Positions 34,937-43,909 are shown, counted from the first letter of the stretch. The stretch: DNA of 59,731 nt from DATDAW01 sp036524675 (GCA_036524675.1 DATDBU010000051.1:1-59731); one strand, 5' to 3'. Notes: generated by a model from the sequence alone, not told the origin. Translations and numbers: made by a program.

Positions 34937-36225
34937 AGTTGGCCTCCCGCCCACGCGGGTTGATTACGCAAGTGGTAAAGCATCTCGCCGGCTTTGCGCA
35001 CAAGCAGGACGCCTTCGTCTTCACGATTTGCAAAAGATTCCACATCAATGCTTTGTGGATCACGATAGCCGAGGTTGATCCGCCGGCACGTCTCTTCCGG
35101 AATGCCGGTGGCAAGTGTCACACGAATCCGAGAGGTCTCGATCCCGCTCTCATAGGTGCCAATGCCGTGGACGTGTGTCGAATGCGCCAGCGTTCCCCAC
35201 GGAAGATGCTGAAATTTATCCCACTGTTTCACAAAGTAGTCCCGACAATGATAGCCGACTGTCTCGATCATTTCTCCGTGCGTCTCTGATACCTTGTGAA
35301 TATGCGGCGCGTAAATAATCAATTCGCCGCCATCGGCCACGACGGGCTCGAGTTTATACATGCATTTTGCGCCCACCCACAGCTCGTCGTACATCAGCGG
35401 CGCACAAGAAAGCACGGTGTGGAAGGGGTGATCTTTAAAGACGATATGCCGTTCCCGGGAAAGATCGCTCGCCGCGTCCCACGCAGCCTCGGGAGTACCC
35501 GCGAACAGCCCGGCCAGCCCGGGCTTGTCCACGACCATACAGAAACAAAATTTGTCTACGGGAACGAGCGCAGCCGCGCGGTCGACCACTTTGCGAACGG
35601 GAGTCCATTTATTCCCAATAATCATCGGGTTGGTGATCACAGCGCCCAACCAATGGAAAAAATTCAGGATTTCGGGACCTGCGATACCGGGAAAAAGGTA
35701 TTTGTTGCCACCAGAACAACCGACCACCTCGTGTGGAAAAACAGGGCCGACGATCATGAGCTGATCGTAATCGAAAATGCGCCTATTGATGTCAACCGGC
35801 ACGTCCATCGCGAAGAGGCCGTTGGATAGTTCGCCAATTTCGTTGGCAGGAATGACACCGAGCCTGTGGAGCGCTCTGGGGTTGTCCCATTCGTGATTGA
35901 GGAAGGTGACAGCTCTGTATTTGGAGTGGCGTTCTTCGAGAGAAATTTCGAGCCGCTCGCAAATGGCTGCTTCGGACATCGCGACGTGGGTGCCGAGAGC
36001 GATCATCACGTCGACTCTGACTGCCACGGAAGAAATGCGGTCGAAAATCTCTTTAAACAGCAGACCGACAGGTGCCGTACGCGTGCCGTCCGGGACAATA
36101 AGGAGGATGCGTTTCCCCGCGTAATAATCTGGATCTAAAGCAGATGCGACGATTTCGTGAACTTCCGCTGTGCTCAACGCTTCGTCGGCAGGAGCACGAT
36201 TGCCGATCAGGGGGGCCGATTCCAT
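34933..36225 (-). CDS. LarA-like nickel-pincer racemase/epimerase family protein
   Basis: A 430-residue protein of the lactate racemase (LarA, DUF2088) family. LIVPDGTRTAP, IALGTHVAMSEAAICERL, GPVFPHEVVGCSGGNKYLFP and KCMYKLEPVV are family landmarks; the histidines around GTH and FPHE match the nickel-pincer site region. The family racemises or epimerises alpha-hydroxy acids and needs the LarBCE-made cofactor; larB, larC and larE are not in the window. It lies three bases after the SDR gene and overlaps the kinase gene by four bases. Context favours a sugar acid over lactate. Confidence 0.85.
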   Translation of the reverse strand: MESAPLIGNRAPADEALSTAEVHEIVASALDPDYYAGKRILLIVPDGTRTAPVGLLFKEIFDRISSVAVRVDVMIALGTHVAMSEAAICERLEISLEERHSKYRAVTFLNHEWDNPRALHRLGVIPANEIGELSNGLFAMDVPVDINRRIFDYDQLMIVGPVFPHEVVGCSGGNKYLFPGIAGPEILNFFHWLGAVITNPMIIGNKWTPVRKVVDRAAALVPVDKFCFCMVVDKPGLAGLFAGTPEAAWDAASDLSRERHIVFKDHPFHTVLSCAPLMYDELWVGAKCMYKLEPVVADGGELIIYAPHIHKVSETHGEMIETVGYHCRDYFVKQWDKFQHLPWGTLAHSTHVHGIGTYESGIETSRIRVTLATGIPEETCRRINLGYRDPQSIDVESFANREDEGVLLVRKAGEMLYHLRNQPAWAGGQL

Positions 36226-36228
36226 TGC

Positions 36229-37044
36229 TTAAATCGTCTGGCACAAAAAGCCGCCGTCAACGCGCAAATCGGTGCCTGTCACGAAACTGCTTGCCGTGTG
36301 ACTCGCCAAAAATACGAGCGCTCCAACGAGTTCTTTTGCGTCACCAAAGCGCTTCATCGGGGTGTGACCAAGGATGGCCTGTGCTCTCTCCGTGGGCGCT
36401 CCGTCTTCGTTAAAAAGCAGGCGCCGGTTTTGTTCGGCGGGGAAAAAGCCGGGGGTGATGGTGTTCACGCGCACACCAGATGGTGCCCATTCCCTTGCGA
36501 GGAACTGGGTGAGATTGATCACCGCAGCCTTGGCCGAGGAATATGCAACTACGCGTGAGAGAGGAACATGTGCGGCAACACTAGCGATGTTGATGATGCT
36601 ACCTCGGCCGCGGGCAACCATCCCAGGTCCGAAAATCTGACACGGCAAAAGTGCGCCGCCAACCAGGTTTAACTCAAACGACGCCCGCCAATCCGCTGGA
36701 TCGATATGTTCGAATTTGTGGTCGTTGACCACGGTTACCTTGGGATCATTTCCTCCCGCAGCATTGACCAAAACATCCGCCGGACCGAAAAGGGCCGTGA
36801 CTTTTTCTTCGGCGGCCCGGACACTCGCGGCATCCGCCGCGTCGCACTCGACGAATTCTGCGGTGCCGCCTGCTGTTTGGATCTCCTCCGCTCGCGATTC
36901 GCCTCGCTCCCGGTTTCTTCCGGCGACCGCGACCGCAGCTCCCGCCGCTGCTAAACCGTCCGCCAGTGCACCACCCAGGACGCCAGTGCCGCCAATGACG
37001 ACGGCGATCTGGCCGGAGAGATCGAAAAGAGGGGAGATCGACAT
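36229..37044 (-). CDS. SDR oxidoreductase (mannonate/gluconate dehydrogenase-like)
   Basis: About 271 residues from ATG 37044; the frame is open upstream but unrelated. Rossmann motif IGGTGVLGGALADGLA, NAAG in VLVNAAGGNDP, catalytic Ser in INIASVAAH and YSSAKAA (Tyr-x-x-x-Lys) are all present, and PGFFPAEQNRRLL resembles the D-mannonate oxidoreductase subgroup of classical SDRs. It is the first gene of the operon with the LarA-like and FGGY kinase genes. The long PGFF insertion and FLCQTI C-terminus support the sugar-acid subgroup, but the substrate is inferred. Confidence 0.85.
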   Translation of the reverse strand: MSISPLFDLSGQIAVVIGGTGVLGGALADGLAAAGAAVAVAGRNRERGESRAEEIQTAGGTAEFVECDAADAASVRAAEEKVTALFGPADVLVNAAGGNDPKVTVVNDHKFEHIDPADWRASFELNLVGGALLPCQIFGPGMVARGRGSIINIASVAAHVPLSRVVAYSSAKAAVINLTQFLAREWAPSGVRVNTITPGFFPAEQNRRLLFNEDGAPTERAQAILGHTPMKRFGDAKELVGALVFLASHTASSFVTGTDLRVDGGFLCQTI

Positions 37045-37108
37045 CCCCCGAGTGTCACCCCCTCCCGCCCGGCAGAGCAAGAGCAAGAGTGAGATTTTGG
37101 AAGAAAGA

Positions 37109-37696
37109 TTACTTTGCGCCGTGAGCCTCGACCTGAACGTCGATCTTCCCGTCGTCGCCGAGGATTTTGGCGCCTTCGACAACGGCATTGTAAACGAGTC
37201 CGAACTTCGTGCGGTCTATAGTCGTGCTGCCGCTCCATCCGCTGACAGGTTGGCCTTCCATACCTTTGCCTTTACCGAGAAACTCGACAGTTACGGGAAC
37301 TTCGTGCGTGACGCCATGGATAGTCAGTTCCCCAGTGACGACAAAGGTTTTGGCGTCCTTTTTCTCTACCTTTTTACCTTTGAAGGTGAGTTCCGGATAT
37401 TTTGCGACATCGAAGAAATCAGGGGTCTTCAGATGCGTGTCGCGTTTTTCATTGGCAGTGTCGATGGAATCGGCCTGAATCGTGACGTCTACCGAGGATT
37501 TTTCGGGGTCGGTTTCATCGTAAACAATTTTACCGGAAAATTTGTTAAACCTCCCTGAGACGTCGCTGAACAGGTGGCGGATCCGGAATCCAATGGTCGA
37601 ATGTGCCGGATCGAATTCGTACGTGTCTGCCGCCAAGGCTGGCGACAGAGACGCGGCCGCGAGCAATGCGGCGGAGAGAAATGTTAGGAATTTCAT
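37109..37696 (-). CDS. YceI-family periplasmic lipid-binding-like protein
   Basis: About 195 residues from ATG 37696, with signal peptide FLTFLSAALLAAASLSPALA. The lipocalin-like YceI barrel is clear: YEFDPAHSTIGFRIRHLFSD, GRFNKFSGKIVYDE, DTANEKRDTHLKTPDFFDV, YPELTFKGKK and TIHGVTHEVPVTVEF. Such proteins bind isoprenoids or other hydrophobic molecules in the periplasm and are often stress-induced. The ECF sigma gene ends 85 bases upstream on the same strand, so the sigma factor may control it, as seen with other YceI genes. Confidence 0.93.
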   Translation of the reverse strand: MKFLTFLSAALLAAASLSPALAADTYEFDPAHSTIGFRIRHLFSDVSGRFNKFSGKIVYDETDPEKSSVDVTIQADSIDTANEKRDTHLKTPDFFDVAKYPELTFKGKKVEKKDAKTFVVTGELTIHGVTHEVPVTVEFLGKGKGMEGQPVSGWSGSTTIDRTKFGLVYNAVVEGAKILGDDGKIDVQVEAHGAK

Positions 37697-37781
37697 AGAT
37701 GAATGCCGGGAAGTGTAAGTTCTTCGCGGCACCCGTCAATCAATAAACGACAGTTGTTGTTTTATTTTCCGACCAACATTT

Positions 37782-38411
37782 TCAAACCGTCGCTGGGACC
37801 GCTGTGGCATCGTTCAAGACTTCGCGAACCGCTCCGGAAAGCTTTCGAATCGCCAGATCGAGTCGGGTCTTGATAGTTCCGAGCGGAATCTGCATCTGGG
37901 CTGCGATTTCACGCTGGCTCATGCCATCGTAGTAGGCCCAATGCACCGCATCCCGTTGAGCTTTGGGCAGGCGCTCGATCATTCCGGCAAGTATCCGTTG
38001 GAGCTCGGAGGCTTCGATATCGCTTTCGATGCGGGTGTGTGTCCACGCGATGGGCTGCTTCTCGATGTCGCTCTCGAGCCGATCGTGTGCACGTTGCCTG
38101 CATTGAATTTTGCGAAGACGGTCAATGGCTCGCCTCCGGGAAATTGTCGTGAGCCATCCAGCGACTTTGCCCTTGGCTTCGGAATAACGGCGGGCGGATT
38201 CCCAAAGGTCGATAAAAATTTCCTGGACGACGTCTTCGGAGGCGAATTCGTCGTGCACGATACGATTGACGACAGAACACAGTGCCGCGGAATGTCGACG
38301 ATACAATTCGTTAAAAGCCCGATGATCTTTGCGGGTGACTGCCCGCATGAGCTCTTCGTCCGTCAACTGCTGGACGGCTAGGGGCGCGCCGGAATCGAAG
38401 GTGTAAAGCAT
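37782..38411 (-). CDS. ECF RNA polymerase sigma factor (SigK-like)
   Basis: A 209-residue sigma-70 family factor. The start at 38411 follows a strong AAAGGAGAT site five bases upstream. Region 2 spans AFNELYRRHSAALCSVVNRI to SEDVVQEIFIDLWE and GKVAGWLTTISRRRAIDRLR; region 4 contains LPKAQRDAVHWAYYDGMSQR and the helix-turn-helix IPLGTIKTRLDLAIRKL. The two regions are joined by an Arg/Glu-rich linker. No anti-sigma gene is adjacent, unlike the pair at 58.4-59.7 kb. The downstream YceI gene is a possible target or operon partner. The 297 bases upstream, to nuoD, hold no gene. Confidence 0.92.
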   Translation of the reverse strand: MLYTFDSGAPLAVQQLTDEELMRAVTRKDHRAFNELYRRHSAALCSVVNRIVHDEFASEDVVQEIFIDLWESARRYSEAKGKVAGWLTTISRRRAIDRLRKIQCRQRAHDRLESDIEKQPIAWTHTRIESDIEASELQRILAGMIERLPKAQRDAVHWAYYDGMSQREIAAQMQIPLGTIKTRLDLAIRKLSGAVREVLNDATAVPATV

Positions 38412-38708
38412 GGGATCTCCTTTCGGTTGAGGGTTGCGATTACGGATCTGAGAACTTGTTAAGCACACGCGGTACCAGCCGCGTTATCCCAAGGCGTCCC
38501 TTAACAAAGGGCTAAAAAGTGTATTAAAAAAAGACAGCTGTGTCCGCTTTAAAGACGCTTCCCGAGGCGCCCGGAGCCCAATGCAAGCCGTGGCTGCTCG
38601 TTTTGAAATCGACCGCCGCGATAAACTCCAGGGATTGTGGGAGGTGGCGTGATTGTGAACTCCATATACAGCTATAAGACAGGGCGGACGGGCACGCCCA
38701 CGGGCATT

Positions 38709-40013
38709 TTACCTATCGCATTCGCCCATTACGAAATCCAGGCTCCCGAGGATGGCCACAACGTCGCTTATCATGTGGTTTTTGAGGATTTCCGATAAGA
38801 TACTTAGATTCACGAACGAGGGGGCGCGGATTTTTAACCGGTGAGGAACACCGCCTCCGCGACTGTTGATATAAAAGCCGAGTTCACCTTTCGGGTTTTC
38901 CGCACCGAAGTAGACTTCGCCGACCGGTGCGTCGATGCCTTCGGTGTGGATAATGAAATGGTGAATAAGCTCCTCCATTTTTGTGAGAACTTCGGCTTTG
39001 GAGGGCGGCATATTTTTCCGATCCTCGACGTTAATCGGGCCGTTTGGCAGCTTATCGATCGCCTGGCGGAGGATTTTCACGCTTTGCCGCATTTCTTCGA
39101 GGCGAACCAAGTAACGATCGTAACAATCACCGACACTTCCTAGTGGAATATCGAAATCATATCGGTCGTAATCGAGGTAAGGGTGCGCCTTGCGAACGTC
39201 GTACTCGATGCCGCAACCACGCAGATTGGGGCCCGTGATGCCGTAGGCAACGGCTTGTTCCTTGGTAATGACGCCGATATCGCGGGTGCGTTCGACGAAA
39301 ATCCGGTTCCTTGTCAGGAGGTTGTCGACTTCCTGGAGATTTGGGATGAATTCCCGAATGAACTTTTCCAGCAACGGAATAAATCCTTCTGGAAGGTCCC
39401 GAATCTGCCCGCCAATGCGGGTATAGCTCGTTGTAAAGCGTGCCCCGGTTAGAAGTTCGATCAAATTGTATAGCTTTTCCCGTTCAGTGAACGTGTAGAG
39501 AAAAACGCTCATTGCACCGGTATCCATGGCGAATGCACCCAATCCCAGCAGGTGGGCAGAGATGCGAGCCATCTCGCAACAGATGACGCGGATCGCTTTT
39601 CCGCGCGGAGGCAATTCCCAGCCCATCAATTTTTCGACGGCGAGGGCATAGGCCACGTTGTTGGCCAGGGGCGCGAGATAATCGAGTCGATCCGTGTAAG
39701 GGATGAACTGGTTGTACTGCATGTTCTCGGCAATTTTCTCGTCACCGCGATGGAGATAGCCGACATCGGGAACGACTTTTGTGATGATTTCGCCATCGAG
39801 TTCGAGAAGGAGCCGGAGTACCCCATGAGTCGCTGGATGGCTCGGCCCCATATTCAGAACGAGCTTTTCCCCGAGAACCTCGTGGTCGACGGCCTGAGCG
39901 GTCCGTGCGAGAGTATCCGGCGATTCGAGTTCGATGGTGGAGGAGGCCATGACTTTTGGTGAAGATAGTTTCCCCTTCTCTATCGGAGCAAGCGCAATGT
40001 GTGAATTGTTCAT
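38709..40013 (-). CDS. nuoD: NADH-quinone oxidoreductase subunit D (lone gene)
   Basis: A 434-residue complex I subunit. NMGPSHPATHGVLRLLLELD, DVGYLHRGDEKIAE, YTDRLDYLAP, CCEMARISAHLLGLG and the C-terminal AILGSLDFVMGECDR, all conserved, form part of the quinone site next to the N2 cluster. The start at 40013 has GAGGA about six bases upstream; an internal ATG (39950, MASSTIE) is an alternative, and the first 35 residues are not conserved. No other nuo gene is adjacent, so the gene has been separated from any nuo operon, or the organism has more than one set. Confidence 0.95.
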   Translation of the reverse strand: MNNSHIALAPIEKGKLSSPKVMASSTIELESPDTLARTAQAVDHEVLGEKLVLNMGPSHPATHGVLRLLLELDGEIITKVVPDVGYLHRGDEKIAENMQYNQFIPYTDRLDYLAPLANNVAYALAVEKLMGWELPPRGKAIRVICCEMARISAHLLGLGAFAMDTGAMSVFLYTFTEREKLYNLIELLTGARFTTSYTRIGGQIRDLPEGFIPLLEKFIREFIPNLQEVDNLLTRNRIFVERTRDIGVITKEQAVAYGITGPNLRGCGIEYDVRKAHPYLDYDRYDFDIPLGSVGDCYDRYLVRLEEMRQSVKILRQAIDKLPNGPINVEDRKNMPPSKAEVLTKMEELIHHFIIHTEGIDAPVGEVYFGAENPKGELGFYINSRGGGVPHRLKIRAPSFVNLSILSEILKNHMISDVVAILGSLDFVMGECDR

Positions 40014-40035
40014 CCGCGATCCTCGCGGTCTATTT

Positions 40036-40825
40036 TCAAAGTTCGATCCGTAGAAATCCCGTGGAATACGTCAGCGCCCGCCCGCCGATGCCGACGCGGT
40101 CTCCTCGGAACTCGCAGAACAATTCGCCCCGGCGTTTCGAGATTTGGAAGGCGTGCAACTTCGTTTTGCCGAGCCGGCCCGTCCAATACGGGATGAGTGT
40201 ACTGTGTGCGGAGCCGGTTACGGGATCCTCAGCAATACCGGCACGGGGTGCGAAAAAGCGGGAAACGAAATCTGAATTTTTCCCCGGCGCCGTGACGATG
40301 ATTCCCAGCGTTTCGACCTTTGCCAATGCCGAAAAGTCAGGTCTGATAGCAGCCACGTCCTCCTCAGAGTCAAAAACAGCGAGATAATCCCTCGACTTCA
40401 TCAAGGCAACGGGCGCCATACCCAGTCCCGCGATCAGGTCTGGCGGGAAATCGCATACGGCGGCCGGGCGCGAAGGAAAGTCCAGGCCCAGCACGTCGTC
40501 GTTGCGGTTCACGGTCAACCGTCCGGAACGCGTATCGAATCCGATTGATTCGTCGGAAAACCCTAGATGCTCGAAAATGACATGGGCCGGAGCGAGGGTC
40601 GCATGACCGCACAAATCCATTTCAAACTCGGGAGTAAACCAGCGCAAATCGAATTCGTTGGCGCTTTTTTGAATGACGAAAGCCGGCGAGGTTGTGTTCT
40701 GCTGCGATGGATTGGAGCACACTGTCCGGCAACCAGCTGCTCAGAAGGCAAACTCCCGCGGGATTCCCCGAGAACGGCTGATTTCCGACGGTAAAAGCGT
40801 CCACGTGATAGTAGGGGATGATCAT
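40036..40825 (-). pseudogene. PhzF-like isomerase, frameshifted at the catalytic Glu
   Basis: The N-terminal part reads IPYYHVDAFTVGNQPFSGNP then AGVCLLSSWLPD and SIAAEHNLA, and the rest, FVIQKSANEFDLRWFTPEFE and DLCGHATLAPAHV to the end, continues in another frame. The break is at about 40683-40688: compared with the family pattern NLAETAFVIQ, some five bases are missing, which removes the catalytic Glu and shifts the frame. The rest (DPVTGSAHSTL, GRALTYSTGF) looks undamaged, so the loss is recent or a sequencing error. PhzF-like proteins isomerise or epimerise small metabolites. Confidence 0.85.
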
Positions 40826-40937
40826 GATCCATCTTTACAAGTGTTGAATCGCCCGACGCAATATCCAGGGTGGCGGCACTCAATGTCGCCTTTTGCTATG
40901 GCTTGCAAACGAACAGCCGCTCCTCCAAGCTTTTCAT

Positions 40938-41618
40938 GTGCAAAGGACTGATTCCCGCCAGTTTAACATCCGTTTTTATGAACCGTACGATCGCGAAAAA
41001 GTGCGTATTCTTTGTTGTGAAACCGGGTTCCTTGGTAGCCCGATTGATCCGGTTTTTGAGGATCGCGAACTATTTGCGGACTATCTCACGGGATACTATT
41101 TGGACTATGAGCCGGAGTCTTCCCTGGTCATCGAGGTCGATGGGGAGTTGAAAGGGTATTTGCTAGGATCACGACGGCCCTTTCTGCATCAATTGCATGG
41201 GTTTGTCCAAAATTGGAGTCTGTTTTGGCGGGGCATCACGCGTTACCGGCGGTATCATGAGGCGTCGAAGAAATTCATTCGCTGGATCGTGTTGAATGGT
41301 TGGCGTGAAGTGCCGTCTGCACCGCGGTATGTGCCGCATTTCCACATCAATTTGTTACCCGAGGCACGCAACGTTCCGACCACGCGGGCGCTGATGGACG
41401 CTTATCTTGCCTACTTGGTGCGTAGTGGGGAGAAGAAAGTGTGTGGGCAAATGGTTACATTTCGGAACCGGCGGGGGACACAAATGTTTGAGCGGTATGG
41501 CTTTAAAGTGCTCAACCGAGCCGAAATCACCAAATACCGCGATTTCCATCCGGAGCCTGTCTATTTGTCGACGGTGATTAAGGACCTGACCGTAAACGGC
41601 CAGCTTTATCAGAAGTAG
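40938..41618 (+). CDS. GNAT-family N-acetyltransferase
   Basis: About 226 residues from a likely GTG at 40938 (the frame opens at TTG 40893; no ATG is available early). FNIRFYEPYDREKVRILC matches the N-terminal strand and helix, SLVIEVDGELKGYLLGS the central strands, and VPHFHINLLPEARNVPTTRA with LMDAYLAYLV the acetyl-CoA region, where the usual Q/RxxGxG/A loop is replaced by ARNVPTTRAL. FERYGFKVLNRAEI is the typical C-terminal strand. Substrate unknown. It is divergent from the broken PhzF-like gene. Confidence 0.75.
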   Translation: MQRTDSRQFNIRFYEPYDREKVRILCCETGFLGSPIDPVFEDRELFADYLTGYYLDYEPESSLVIEVDGELKGYLLGSRRPFLHQLHGFVQNWSLFWRGITRYRRYHEASKKFIRWIVLNGWREVPSAPRYVPHFHINLLPEARNVPTTRALMDAYLAYLVRSGEKKVCGQMVTFRNRRGTQMFERYGFKVLNRAEITKYRDFHPEPVYLSTVIKDLTVNGQLYQK

Positions 41619-41713
41619 CGGGGTAGACTGTGGGTTCTGTCCGGCAAAGAGTCCGCTGCATTCCACGAGCGCTGTTTCGATTCCTGATCGGGAGAAGCCG
41701 TTCACGGAGAAAT

Positions 41714-42757
41714 TTACGCGCAGACGCGAGTGCCTGACAGCCAGTCGAGTTTGAGGTTGGGATCGATCTCTTCGTCGAGCGGAGAAAATTGGCCGCGTCT
41801 GAGCTTTTGCTCGGCGACGTGGGCGATCATGGCTGCATTGTCGGCACAGAATTTTCCGGCGGCGAAACGAACATCGAGCCCCGTTGCGATCATTGCTTCC
41901 CGCAGCCGGGAATTTTGTGCGACGCCGCCGCTGACGCTGATCAAATTTCTGCCCGTTGCGTGTGCTGCCGCGACCGTTTTGGCTATGAGAACCTCGACGA
42001 CGGCCTCCTGGAACGAAGCGCAAACATCCGCCAAATCGTCCGGTTGCAGAGTTGGCAGCAAATACCGGACAGACGTTTTTAGTCCGCTGAAACTGAACTT
42101 AAAATCTCCGCTGTGGAGCATCGAGCGTGGAAAATTGAACCGTTTCGGGTCGCCAGTTTTCGCCGCACGATCGATTTCGGGCCCCCCGGGATAGGGGAGG
42201 CCCAGCATTTTGGCGACCTTGTCGAATGCCTCGCCTGCCGCATCATCGACGGTGCTCCCGAGCAGGTGATATTCGCCCGGCGCCGCAACATCGACGAGCA
42301 GGGTGTGCCCGCCGCTGACGACGAGCGCAACATTCGGAGGGATTGAATGCGGCGTTTCGAGGAAAGGCGAAAGAAGATGGCCTTCGATGTGATTGATCGC
42401 CAGGTAAGGTTTGCCTACGGAAATGGCAAGGCCCTTTGCAACCGATGAGCCGACCAATAACGAAGAGGCCAACCCAGGCCCCGACGTAGCTGCAAACGCT
42501 TCGATTTCAGAAATGGCGACCCCGGATTTTTCCAGCGCCACAGAAATCAATGGCTCGACCATTTCCAGGTGATTTCGGGAAGCCACTTCAGGGACGACGC
42601 CGCCATAGGGACGATGCAGTGGGATTTGGGAGGAAATCTCAGAGGCAAGCAGGCCGCGTTCGGAAGAGAACAACGCGATGGCCGTTTCGTCGCACGAAGT
42701 TTCAATGGCAAGGATGACGGATTCTTGTTTCTCGATTTTTGATTTTCGATTATCCAT
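41714..42757 (-). CDS. tsaD: tRNA N6-adenosine threonylcarbamoyltransferase
   Basis: A 347-residue TsaD (Kae1/YgjD) that adds threonylcarbamoyl to A37 of ANN-decoding tRNAs. LAIETSCDETAIAL, the iron-binding INHIEGHLLSPF, ALVVSGGHTLLV, GEAFDKVAKMLGLPYPGGPE and the late Asp in FCADNAAMIA are all present. The first 12 residues (DNRKSKIEKQE) are not part of the family: they are encoded by an AAATCGAAAATC-like repeat, so a simple repeat supplied the present start. It overlaps the preceding dehydrogenase gene by eight bases and is probably co-transcribed with it. Confidence 0.96.
   Translation of the reverse strand: MDNRKSKIEKQESVILAIETSCDETAIALFSSERGLLASEISSQIPLHRPYGGVVPEVASRNHLEMVEPLISVALEKSGVAISEIEAFAATSGPGLASSLLVGSSVAKGLAISVGKPYLAINHIEGHLLSPFLETPHSIPPNVALVVSGGHTLLVDVAAPGEYHLLGSTVDDAAGEAFDKVAKMLGLPYPGGPEIDRAAKTGDPKRFNFPRSMLHSGDFKFSFSGLKTSVRYLLPTLQPDDLADVCASFQEAVVEVLIAKTVAAAHATGRNLISVSGGVAQNSRLREAMIATGLDVRFAAGKFCADNAAMIAHVAEQKLRRGQFSPLDEEIDPNLKLDWLSGTRVCA
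42731..42755. repeat. AAATCGAAAATC-type repeat at the start of tsaD
   Basis: Read on the minus strand this is a degenerate run of ATCGAAAATCAAAAATCG. It encodes the first non-conserved residues of TsaD (NRKSKIEK). A related run lies at 49796-49817 at the other end of another gene. Such runs are frequent between and at the ends of genes in Verrucomicrobiota. Confidence 0.6.
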
Positions 42758-43637
42758 TCTTGCCGCGTCCCTTGAATGTCAGTTCGGCGATTCCTGATTT
42801 ATCCAATTCGCCAAGGCCTACGGCGACCATTCTGTCATACTGGGCCTTGGTCGCAGCGGCCAAAGGAAGATTCAATCCGGCGTTTTGAGCAAGGGCGAGA
42901 GCGATGCCGCTGTCTTTCGCAGCATGCGCCGCCGAAAAGAAACACGCGTGATCGCGATTCTGCATGTCTTCCCCATCAGTAGCGAGTACCCGCGATCCAG
43001 CGCCTGTTTGACTAAAAACTTCGCGCACCGTCGTCAGATCCAGTCCCAATGCGGCTGCCAGCCCAAGGCCTTCAGCGAGTCCCGCGGTATTGATGTTCAT
43101 TACCATGTTGACCAGCGCTTTTACCTGGGCCGCCGTTCCAGCAGGTCCGAGATAACGCGGCGATTTACTGAGTTTTTCCAGAATCGGCAACACGCGGTCA
43201 AAGACGGCGCGTTTCCCACCGCACATCAGATACAGAGTGCCTTCGCGCGCTTGCGTGATGCTCGAAGCCATACACGCTTCGAGCGAAGACGCTCCGACGG
43301 CCTCTGCGGCTGCCTCAATTTCCTGATGGGCCGACGGTGTGATTGTCGCGCAATTGATGAAAACTTTGCCTGCTGCGTTCGTCAGCAGAGAGTCCGATTT
43401 TCCCAGAAAAATGGATCGCATCGACGCGTCGTCTGTTACGACCGTAATGATCACATCTGAAGCGGCCGTTATCTCAGCCAGCGTTGCTGGGGCCGCACTG
43501 GAAAGTTCAGCCGCGAGGGCTTCAGCCATAGGGCGATATGTATCGAAAACTGCGGAAATATCGAATCCGGATTCGCGGAGTCGTCGCGCCATGTTTGCAC
43601 CCATGCGTCCGATCCCAACAAATGAAATTTTGGTCAT
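42750..43637 (-). CDS. 3-hydroxyisobutyrate dehydrogenase-family oxidoreductase
   Basis: A 295-residue beta-hydroxyacid dehydrogenase. SFVGIGRMGANMARRLRESG is the Rossmann start, FINCATITPSAHQEIEA contains the substrate-binding region, EACMASSITQAREGTLYLM replaces the usual DAPVSGG with CMASSI, and VKALVNMVMNINTAG has the catalytic Lys. DSGIALALAQNAGLNLPL closes the C-terminal domain. Variation in the DAPVSGG loop suggests an unusual substrate. NAD or NADP, small hydroxy acid. It overlaps tsaD, an unexpected metabolic partner. Confidence 0.88.
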   Translation of the reverse strand: MTKISFVGIGRMGANMARRLRESGFDISAVFDTYRPMAEALAAELSSAAPATLAEITAASDVIITVVTDDASMRSIFLGKSDSLLTNAAGKVFINCATITPSAHQEIEAAAEAVGASSLEACMASSITQAREGTLYLMCGGKRAVFDRVLPILEKLSKSPRYLGPAGTAAQVKALVNMVMNINTAGLAEGLGLAAALGLDLTTVREVFSQTGAGSRVLATDGEDMQNRDHACFFSAAHAAKDSGIALALAQNAGLNLPLAAATKAQYDRMVAVGLGELDKSGIAELTFKGRGKNG

Positions 43638-43795
43638 ATCTTGAGGAGGTCTTTCAATTGTGTCACACGGAAACTCAAAGCGCAGGAGGAAATTGAAATG
43701 TCACCCGCGGCGAGTGGCGATGAGTATTTCCGGGCGCCGGCGAATTGCGCTACGATTAGGGTGCTTCAGACTTTCATTTCCATCACGCCGCGGGT

Positions 43796-43823
43796 TTGAC
43801 ACTGCGGATCGCTTGGTTATTTT
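43796..43823 (+). promoter_or_regulatory. Sigma-70-type promoter of tRNA-Met
   Basis: A perfect -35 box TTGACA (43796-43801), a 16-base spacer and the -10-like TATTTT (43818-43823) lie just upstream of the tRNA at 43838, which puts the transcript start at about 43830. It is the clearest promoter in the window. Confidence 0.7.
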
Positions 43824-43837
43824 AGCGCCCCACTTTT

Positions 43838-43909
43838 GCCAGGGTAGCTCAGAGGTAGAGCAGGGGACTCATAAGCCCTTGGTCGGGAGTTCAATTCTCC
43901 CCCCTGGCA
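43838..43909 (+). tRNA. tRNA-Met (anticodon CAU)
   Basis: A 72-base cloverleaf. The acceptor arm is GCCAGGG with CCCTGGC and discriminator A, the D-arm GCTC...GAGC, the anticodon loop CTCATAA (CAU), and the T-arm GGGAG-TTCAATT-CTCCC. No CCA is encoded. One pair at the base of the anticodon stem (A.G) is mismatched. C1-type initiator features are absent (G1-C72 pairs), so it is an elongator Met or, if the C34 is lysidinylated, an Ile2. The two cannot be told apart here. A promoter lies directly upstream. Confidence 0.93.
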
